Source of the DNA: Hyparrhenia diplandra
Taxonomy: Eukaryota; Streptophyta; Magnoliopsida; Poales; Poaceae
Direction: 5' to 3'
DNA: 64,000 bases
Assembly: GCA_015847255.1 (NCBI GenBank)
Contig: JADLZK010010462.1
Coordinates: forward strand, 124,001 to 188,000
Of the stretch, positions 55,985-64,000 are shown piece by piece. Within the stretch, counting starts at the first letter, position 1, and each line of letters starts with the position of its first letter. The position numbers were made by a program, and so were the translations under genes. The notes under the pieces were generated by a model, which saw only the letters and a list, made by a program, of their open reading frames with translations, was not told where the DNA came from and made no database searches.

Positions 55985-58900
55985 ATGGCCGAAGAAGTCA
56001 TCAGCGCGGCGGCGGGCTCGTGCCTGGAGCCCCTGTTCGGATGTCTGCTCGAATTAGCGGACCGGGAGGTGGTCGCGTTCCTTCGCATCAAGTCGAATTG
56101 GGGCGACCTCGAGAAGGCCCGGGACAGCCTGCGCGCCGTCGAGACGACCGTCAGGGCGGCAGTCGCGGCGGAGGAGGACAAGCTGAACGTCTGTGATCCT
56201 CAGGTGGAGGTGTGGCTCAAGCGCGTCGACGAGCTTCACGCGGACACCATCGACGAGGATTACAGCAGTTTGTTGGGGTTCTCTTGCCTCTGCCAGTGCA
56301 CCGTGCACGCCCGTCGCCGCGCCTCGATCGGCAAGCGTGTTGTGGACGCGCTGGAGGAGGTGAAAGAACTGACCAAGGAAGGGAGGGAGCTTAAGACGTT
56401 TGGGTTCAAGCCACCGCCGAGGGCCGTCAGTCGGTTATCGCAGACCGAGACCGTTGGGTTGGAGCCCATGTTGGCTCGGGTCCATGATTTGCTTGAGAAG
56501 GGCGAGTCAAGCATAATTGGTGTTTGGGGTCAAGGAGGTATCGGCAAGACGACTCTCCTACACGCCTTGAACAATGATCTCGAAAAGAAAAATCACAACT
56601 ATCAGGTACTACTACTATTTTGCTTCCTCCAAAGCTGCAATTTTACTCATTAGAATAAACATGAATCTGCGTATTTGTCTTCATCTTTTGAATTGCATAT
56701 ATAGGATTGCTTCAACGATGAATTTAATGGTGCTTACATTCGTAGTTTATTCAGAATGATATGCAGAACGAACATAAATCAAACTGTGGAGGTTTTGAGT
56801 TTAGACTTTCAGTCATGGGAGGGAAATGCTGTTGTTCTTCTGTCGCCAAACATTTCTTTTTTGAAACGTAACGGCAGGAGCTCGCCTTTCAATTAAGATG
56901 GAAAGAGAGTCTATGTACAGTAGTTTTTGCGGTCGCCACAAGGGGGCCAATTTAAAAGGAAAAATAAGTTGCTTAACACCTATTACATGTTCCAAGTAGT
57001 AGCCCTCCTTCTTTGTGAGATGTCCTCCTTTGTTCTTTGCGCTACCTGAAGCGGAGTCTCCAAGGAGTTGGAGAAAGTTCTCCTGTTTCTCTCTTTCCAT
57101 ACATTCCAGATGGTGTAGATGACCATACCATTGAAGCGCCTTCTGTCATCCTTGCTAATTTTAGTTTGCACTTCTTCCCACCATGATATGAAGTGAGCCG
57201 GATCTTGGGCTGGTAGGACAAGACTTGCATCAAAGTGCTCCCAATGAAGAGTCGCCAAACATTTCTGGCTCATGTATAGTACAGCTAATATTTTGTTCAC
57301 GAGTACTAGTTCAAACCGAAGATGTTGCAGCTTCAGATGTAAACTATGGATATTTACATGAACTATGCATATTAGACAGGACAAAGAAAGTAGCACCTTC
57401 GTTTTTTACAGCATGAAATGAATGTGACTCTTTTGTGTGTAACAAGTTTTTTTAAGGTTACTCTAAAAACTATCTTGGAACAGATGCAATTGCAGAAAAT
57501 ATAATAACACTGTCTTATTGTCCAGAGAGTTTAGCTATTTTTAGTCAGCATTCATAATTCACCTCTCCAGATTACTTTTGCACTGCAATTAATCTTTATA
57601 CCTTTCCTTAAATTCTATTCCAGGTTGTTATCTTTATTGAAGTATCCAATTCAGAGACCCTGAACACAGTGGAGATGCAGCAGACTATCTCTGATAGGCT
57701 TAATTTGCCTTGGAATGAATCAGAGACGGTTGAGAAACGGGCCAGATTCCTGGTGAAGGCATTGGCCAGGAAAAGATTTTTATTGCTTCTTGATGATGTA
57801 AGGAAGAGGTTCCGACTGGAGGATGTCGGTATCCCAACTCCAGACACAAAGAGCCAAAGCAAGCTGATCCTGACATCACGTTTCCAAGAAGTATGCTTCC
57901 AGATGGGTGCACAGAGGAGCCGCATTGAAATGAAGGTTTTGGATGATGCTGCTGCCTGGGACCTGTTCTTGAGCAAGCTGAGCAATGAGGCTTTTGAAGC
58001 AGTTGAGTCACCGAATTTCAACAAGGTTGTTCGGGACCAAGCCAGGAAAATATTCTTCAGTTGTGGAGGTCTGCCACTTGCACTCAATGTCATTGGGACT
58101 GCTGTGGCAGGGTTGGAAGGACCAAGAGAATGGATTAAAGCTGCTAATGACATCAATATGTTGAACAACGAAGATGTGGATGAAATGTTTTATCGGCTGA
58201 AATACAGCTATGACAGGTTGAACCCCACTCAACAACAGTGCTTTTTGTACTGCACCCTTTTCCCAGAGTATGGATCTATTAGTAAGGAACAACTAGTTGA
58301 TTATTGGCTGGCTGAAGGTTTGCTACTCAATGATCGTCAAAAGGGTGATCAGATAATTCAGAGCCTTATTTCAGCATGCTTGTTGCAGACCAGTAGCTCA
58401 CTGTCATCAAAGGTAAAAATGCACCATGTAATCAGACATATGGGGATTTGGTTGGTTAACAAGACAGATCAAAAGTTCCTCGTTCAAGCAGGGATGGCTT
58501 TGGATAGTGCTCCACCAGCAGAAGAGTGGAAGGATTCTACAAGGATCTCCATCATGTCTAATGATATCAAAGAGCTTCCTTTCTCACCGGAATGTGAAAG
58601 CCTCACTACATTGTTGATCCAGAATAACCCAAATTTGAACATGCTGAGTTCAGGTTTTTTCAAGTTTATGCCTTCCTTGAAAGTGCTGGATCTTTCTCAC
58701 ACTGCAATAACATCGCTTCCAGAATGCGAGACACTAGTTGCATTACAGCATCTCAACTTGTCACACACAAGTATTAGGATATTACCTGAGCGGCTGTGGT
58801 TATTGAAAGAGTTGAGGCATCTGGATCTCAGCGTGACTGCTGAACTCGAAGATACCTTGAACAACTGCTCAAAGTTACTCAATTTAAGAGTTCTTAATCT

Positions 58901-59696
58901 CTTTCGCAGTCACTATGGTATTAGTGATGTCAATGACCTGAATCTGGATTCCCTGAAGGCACTGACGTTCCTTGGAATCACTATTTATACAAAGAAGGTG
59001 TTACAGAAACTGAACAAGACAAGTCCTTTGGCGAAGTCAACATATCGCCTGCATCTTAAGTACTGTAGAGAAATGCACTCGATCAAAATCTCTGATCTCG
59101 ACCACCTGGTGCAACTCGAGGAGCTGTATGTGGAATCATGCTATAATCTAAACACTCTTGTTGCTGACACTGAGCTGACGACTTCAGATTCAGGCTTGCA
59201 GCTCCTCACCCTCTCAGTTCTTCCTGTACTGGAGAACGTCATTGTTGCAGCAACGCCCCACCATTTTCAGCACATCCGCAAATTGACCATTTCGAGCTGC
59301 CCCAAGTTGAAGAACATCACATGGGTCCTAAAGCTTGAAATGCTCGAGAGGCTTGTCATAACCCATTGCGATGGGTTGCTGAAGATTGTCGAAGAAGATA
59401 GCGGTGAAGAGCAGGAAGATGAGCGGACTGACAACACACCTGCCGCCGAGTTCCCGAACCTGAGATCAATCGTGCTGACTGATGTCAAGAGCCTGAGAAG
59501 CATCTGCAAGCCAAGAGACTTTCCCAGCCTTGAGACCATCCGGGTGGAGGATTGCCCGAATCTGAGAAGCATCCCGCTGAGCAGCACGTACAACTGTGGG
59601 AAACTGAAGCAGGTGTGCGGTTCAGTTGAATGGTGGGAGAAACTGAAATGGGAGGACAGTGAGGGCATGGAGAGCAAGTTCTTCATTCCCATCTGA
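55985..59696 (+). CDS. CC-NBS-LRR immune receptor, second of a tandem pair
   Basis: Two exons: 55985-56605 (207 codons) and 57624-59696 (690 codons plus stop), 897 residues. The N-terminal coiled coil (1-150) includes RIKSNWGDLEKARDSLRAVE. NB-ARC: P-loop GQGGIGKTT (182-190), kinase 2 LLDDVR (262-267, lacking the usual Trp), KLILTSRF, CGGLPLAL (about 354-361), QQCFLYCTLFPEYG, and KMHH (about 472-475) instead of MHD. LRRs follow (KVLDLSHTAITSLPE, HLNLSHTSIRILP). It is a clear paralogue of the upstream receptor: same orientation, same intron position, long identical stretches such as QQCFLYCTLFPEYGSISK. It lacks the insert rich in charged and amide residues between the last LRRs that the neighbour has (about 53310-53480). 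Its 1018-bp intron carries a LINE fragment. The frame is intact, so it is probably functional. Confidence 0.92.
56858..57250 (-). mobile_element. 5'-truncated LINE in the NLR2 intron, 16-bp target-site duplication
   Basis: GTCGCCAAACATTTCT occurs exactly at 56842-56857 and 57251-57266. The 393-bp insert encodes, on the minus strand, HFISWWEEVQTKISKDDRRR and YTIWNVWKERNRRTF, typical of the extreme C-terminus of plant LINE polyproteins. Its poly-A end (TTTTTTGAAACG on +) is at the left. It is antisense to the host gene. Confidence 0.9.
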
Positions 59697-60255
59697 TCTG
59701 ATAGCAACCCTGTCTCCAGCGGTTGCTGCGTCGTTTTTAGCACAATATAATCTGTAGATGCGATGAGTTGTTTGTACATGTAGGCAGTCTGTATATATGT
59801 TGCTGGGGTACATGATTTGATTTGATTTTATTCATTCAGATCTGTACATGATTTGATTTGATTTTATTCATTCATTGCTGTAAATGCTATCAATAAAATT
59901 CCATTTGTTAATTTGCAAAAAAAACTTCTGTATAATCACTCGATAACATCAACGGATTGATGCTCATCGAACGAAGATGATTTTTTTTCAGCCAAATATA
60001 CGGACTATTATTCTGTTCCTTTCAGTCGCCAAACGTGGTTACCAGCAAAGGCACAAGCCCCCTGCAAAGGACATCATTAGTCGTGGGCCGTGGGCCGTGG
60101 GCCGGCCGTGTAAACCCACGACGACTCCTCTGCCGAAGAGCCCTCGCTCGGCGCAGGCGCAAGGAAGCCTGCCTGCCTCGACAGGCAGTCACCAACTCAA
60201 AACCGGACGAACGGCACATGCGGCGGGCGGCGGCCGCGCCGTGCGCACAGCGCAC
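59697..60255. other. 3' flank of the second NLR and upstream DNA of the PPR pseudogene
   Basis: AATAAA-type signals lie near 59891 (CAATAAAATTCC). The stretch 59809-59875 holds a tandem repeat: GTACATGATTTGATTTGATT followed by TTATTCATTCA occurs twice with a period of 36 bp. No gene is seen. Confidence 0.5.
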
Positions 60256-63200
60256 ATGCATTCCGCTTCCGCCGCCCTCCTCCGCGCCGCGCCCAAGCAG
60301 CACCCTCTCCGCTCCTTCCCGGCATCCGTGAGCGCGGACGCGGCGGGCGGTGAGCCCCACCCCACGGCCTACTACGCCGCCCTCCTCGCAGATGTTTTCT
60401 CTCTCCCGGGAGTGCCGCCACGCCCACCACCCGTTCGACGCGAGTCCTCACCGGATCCATCAGGCGCGGGCATGGCAGAGGTGGGGGTCCTGCACGCGCG
60501 TGGATTTTGGGGTCCTGCGCCTCGGCCTGTATTATCATTCTTCCCTCCGGGGCCGCCTCGGCGACGCGCTCGTCGACCTGTACGGCAGGTCCGGCCGCGT
60601 CGGCTACGCCTGGCGCGCGCTGGGCTGCTGCACCGGGGCTCCGCATCAGGCGCGGCGGCGGCGGAATTGAAGAGAAGACATGTGGAAAAAGAAAGTCGCT
60701 GCTGTCCTGCCACGCGCGGTCGGGGTTCCCTCAGGACGTTCTCGATGCGTTCCAGCGCATCAGGTGTTCCATTGGCGCCACGCCGGACCAGTTTGGCCTT
60801 GCGGTGGTTCTGTCCGCGTGTTCACGGCTTTGTGCTGAGCTCGAGCACGGTAGGCTTGAACTCGCCGCGGGTGCACTGTGACGTGCTGAAGAGGGGGTTC
60901 TGCTCCAGTGCCTTCTGTCAGGCAATGGATGGGTTGGTGGACATGTATGCCAAATAAACCCGGTGAGGTCAACGATGCAAGGAGGGTGTTTGATGGGATT
61001 GCTTGCCCGGACACAATATGCTGGGCAAGCATGATGGGCGCGCTGGGCTGCTGCACCGGGGGGCTCCGCGCATCAGGCGCGGCGGGAGCTCGCTGCTGTC
61101 CTATCATCAGGGTTCGGGACGCTACCAGCAAGCACTGGCTTTGTTTTGTAGAATGGAGAAGATGGGTTCTGTCCCAGACCAGGTAACGTGGGTTACCATC
61201 ATTTCCACTGGCTTTGTTTTGCAAGCATGGGCAGACTGACTGGCTGACGAGAACTCTGCTGAAGAGGATACAAATGCCGAGCACGGTTGCTTGGAATGCT
61301 GTTATTTCAAGTTACTCACAAAGTGGTCTTGAGAGTGAAGTGTTTGGCCTGTACAAGGATATGAAGAGGCAGGGATCGATGCCAACTAGGTCCACTTTTG
61401 CGAGCATGCTAAGTGCAGCAGCCAGTATGACAGCACTTGATGAAGGTCAGCAGATACATGCAGCAGCAGTAAAGCATGGATTAGATGCAAATGTTTTTGT
61501 GGGAAGTTCACTGATCAACCTGTATGTGAAACATGGCCGCATCTCTGATGCAAAGAAGGTGTTTGACTTCTCCACTGAAAAGAACATTGTCATGTGGAAT
61601 GCAATGCTTTATGGGTTTGTTCAAAATGAGCTCCAAGAAGAGACCATTCAAATGTTTCAGTATATGAGGAGGGCTGATCTTGAGGCTGATGATTTTACAT
61701 TTGTGAGTGTCCTTGGCGCGTGCATTAGCTTGGATTCCATTGATTTAGGTAAGCAGGTACACTGCATAACAATCAAGAACCGCATGGATGCAGACTTGTT
61801 TGTTGCTAATGCAATGCTAGATATGTACTCAAAACTTGGAGCAATTGACGTTGCAAAAGAACTGTTCAGTCTCATTCCAGGCAAGGATAGTGTATCCTGG
61901 AATGCTCTTATAGTTGGACTTGCACATAATGAAGAGGAGGAGGAAGCAATCTACATGCTTAAAAGGATGAAGTTCTATGGTGTAGCAGCAGATGAGGTGT
62001 CTTTTGCAACTGCAATTAATGCCTGTTCCAACATTCAGGCTACTGAGACCGGAAAGCAAATTCATTGCGCAGCTATCAAGTATAATGTCTGCTCAAATCA
62101 TGCTGTTGGCAGCTCTCTGATTGACCTGTATTCAAAGTCTGGAGATGTAGAATCTTCTAGGAAGGTTTTGGCACATGTAGATGCAAGCAGCATAGTTCCA
62201 ATAAATGCTCTGATTACAGGTCTTGTGCAGAACAATAGAGAAGATGAAGCCATAGAGTTATTTCAGCAAGTGCTAAAAGATGGTTTCAAGCCATCTAACT
62301 TTACATTTGCAAGCATTCTTTCTGGGTGTACTGGACCTGTCTGTTCTGTAATTGGCAAACAAGTCCATTGTTACACACTGAAATCTGCTCTTTTGAATCA
62401 GGATACTTCACTTGGAATATCTCTGGTTGGAATATATTTGAAGTGTAAACTGCTTGAGGATGCAAACAAACTCTTAGCGGAGGTGCCAGATCACAAAAAC
62501 CTGGTTGAGTGGACAGCTACTATTTCAGGGTATGCTCAAAATGGTTACAGTGATCAATCTTTGGTTATGTTTTGGAGAATGCGCAGTTACGATGTTCGTT
62601 CAGATGAGGCCACATTCGCTAGTGTTCTGAAAGCTTGCTCTGAGCTAGCAGCTCTTACAGATGGAAAAAAAGAGATACATGGGCTCATTATCAAATCTGG
62701 TTTTATTTCTTATGAAACTGCAGCCAGTGCCCTCATGGACATGTACTCCAAGTGTGGTGATGTTATTTCTTCCTTTGAAATCTTCAAGGAATTGAAAAAC
62801 AAGCAAAACATAATGCCATGGAACTCCATGATTGTTGGTTTTGCGAAAAATGGTTATGCGAACGAGGCACTTCTTCTCTTCCAGAAGATGCAAGAATCAC
62901 AACTAAAGCCTGATGAAGTCACGCTCCTTGGTGTTCTCATTGCTTGTAGCCATGCTGGTTTAATTTCGAAGGGCGAATTTGTTTGATTCTATGAGCAAAG
63001 TTTATGGGATAGTGCCCAGAGTAGATCACTATGCATGTCTCATTGATCTACTTGGGCGTGGTGGTCATCTTCAAGAAGCTCAAGAAGTTATTGACAAGTT
63101 ACCCTTCAAAGCTGATGGTGTGATCTGGGCTACATACCTTGCAGCATGTCAAATGCACAAGGATGAAGAAAGAGGGAAAGTTGCAGCAAAGAAACTTGTT

Positions 63201-63500
63201 GAGATGGAACCACAAAGCTCATCCACGTATGTGTTCCTTTCAAGCTTGCATGCTGCGGCTGGTAACTGGGTTGAAGCTAAGGTAGCTAGAGAAGCAATGA
63301 GAGAAAAAGGGGTGATGAAATTTCCAGGGTGTAGTTGGATCACAGTGGGTAACAAAACAAGCTTATTTGTTGCACAGGACACACATCATCTGGACACTCT
63401 GAGCATCTACAAAATGCTTGATGATCTAACTGGAATGATGAATAAAGATGACAGAATTGAGGAATATGATCTGCGTAGCTTGTCTGGAATGCTTACTTGA
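60256..63500 (+). pseudogene. pentatricopeptide repeat protein (PLS-E type, At3g09040-like), pseudogene
   Basis: Recognisable coding starts at ATG 60256 (MHSASAALLRAAPKQHPLRS, a targeting-like start) but changes frame repeatedly: near 60395, near 60660-60690, near 60850, at TAA 60955, near 61100 and near 61200. From 61214 to 62986 it is open: about 16 PPR motifs (VAWNAVISSYSQSGL, IVMWNAMLYGFVQN, SVSWNALIVGLAHN, NIMPWNSMIVGFAKNG). At about 62973-62978 two bases seem lost (GGGCGAATTTG), giving a stop at 62984; the rest (FDSMSKVYGIVPRVDHYACL ... E motif, no DYW) continues in the next frame to 63500. The intact relative would be an organelle RNA-binding factor. Sequence is still highly conserved, so inactivation is probably recent. 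An internal duplication is present (see repeat at 60613). Confidence 0.88.
60613..61103. repeat. displaced internal repeat in the PPR pseudogene
   Basis: GCGCGCTGGGCTGCTGCACC followed by GGGG(GG)CTCCGC and CATCAGGCGCGGCGG occurs at 60613-60657 and again at 61036-61087. Both are followed, after different spacers, by TCGCTGCTGTCCT (60692 and 61090). In copy 2 the unit replaces the codons expected between CWASM and the next repeat. Confidence 0.8.
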
Positions 63501-64000
63501 GGGATAATGATCCTGTGGAACTAATATATCATGCTAAAGGATTAAGGGCATTGATTGATCTTCTTACTCGTCATGGACCCGAAGTAGATGTCTGGTTGTT
63601 TAGGTGAGGAATTTGGTACTCTTGCATAGTATATGTAATACATTCACTTATATGAATTAATGATTTAGGCTTTGGTCACTTTAATGTTTATATGTTTTAT
63701 CATCCAGGCTCCAAGCATTAAGATAACTCTAAGGTTTAGATCTTTATTAGTCTCTAGTGATGAAATTTGATTTGTGTAAGTTCATTTTTGGTTTTCTTCC
63801 CATTCCACAAAGTCTTTTCTGCTCTAGTCATAACCCCTGTGTGCTCATAAGTCGTAAATTGTTACATATATAGATAGGAGTGAGTTGGCATGTGAAGGGC
63901 ATCAGAACAAATAATGCATACTGCCTTACTCTATATCCTGACTCCTAACTCTATAGGATATGCAAATGGTCCAAGACTCCCAGTTTCTGTAGCAGAAGAA
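63501..64000. other. 3' flank of the PPR pseudogene
   Basis: AT-rich sequence without a recognisable gene up to the window end. Confidence 0.4.

Overview
This is plant nuclear DNA, very probably from a grass of the rice tribe (Oryza or a close relative). All intact genes have GT-AG introns and plant-type proteins. The mobile elements are grass-typical: a RIRE2/Retand-like (Tat-lineage) gypsy element, Tourist MITEs flanked by TAA, and an mPing/Pong-like element with TTA duplications and GGCCAGTC termini. The genus is an inference; no search was run.

Layout. 1-8760: the 3' part of a decayed Tat-lineage LTR retrotransposon, comprising RNase H and integrase remnants on +, an antisense ORF remnant on -, and a 3' LTR. 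8761-23176: gene-poor, AT-rich DNA with SINE, LINE and MITE copies and a 632-bp Mutator-like MITE. 23177-25506: a CPBP (CAAX-type) membrane protease gene, +. 27657-29662: a two-exon MazG-like dCTP pyrophosphatase gene, -. 29896-35400: a local direct duplication whose second copy is split by a LINE and an mPing-like element, itself carrying a nested 2.4-kb insertion. 36024-38100: 60S ribosomal protein eL14, +. 40047-41979: a PLS-DYW pentatricopeptide gene, +, with frame damage. 44402-48071: casein kinase 1, +, cut short by an in-frame TAA. 50269-53751 and 55985-59696: a head-to-tail pair of paralogous CC-NBS-LRR immune receptor genes, both +. 60256-63500: a second pentatricopeptide gene, +, a clear pseudogene.

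The genes are independent transcription units; there is no operon logic. Housekeeping (eL14, dCTP pyrophosphatase, casein kinase 1), plastid or membrane (CPBP) and organelle RNA (PPR) functions sit beside a small tandem NLR cluster. The most notable signals are: the casein kinase 1 nonsense codon with 86 intact in-frame codons behind it; the shared MHH (not MHD) motif in both NLRs; reading-frame decay in both PPR genes; a 14-bp LINE footprint between perfect 16-bp target-site duplications; and the nested transposon stack. I found no convincing unknown system. Exon coordinates were read by eye from splice signals and frame continuity.
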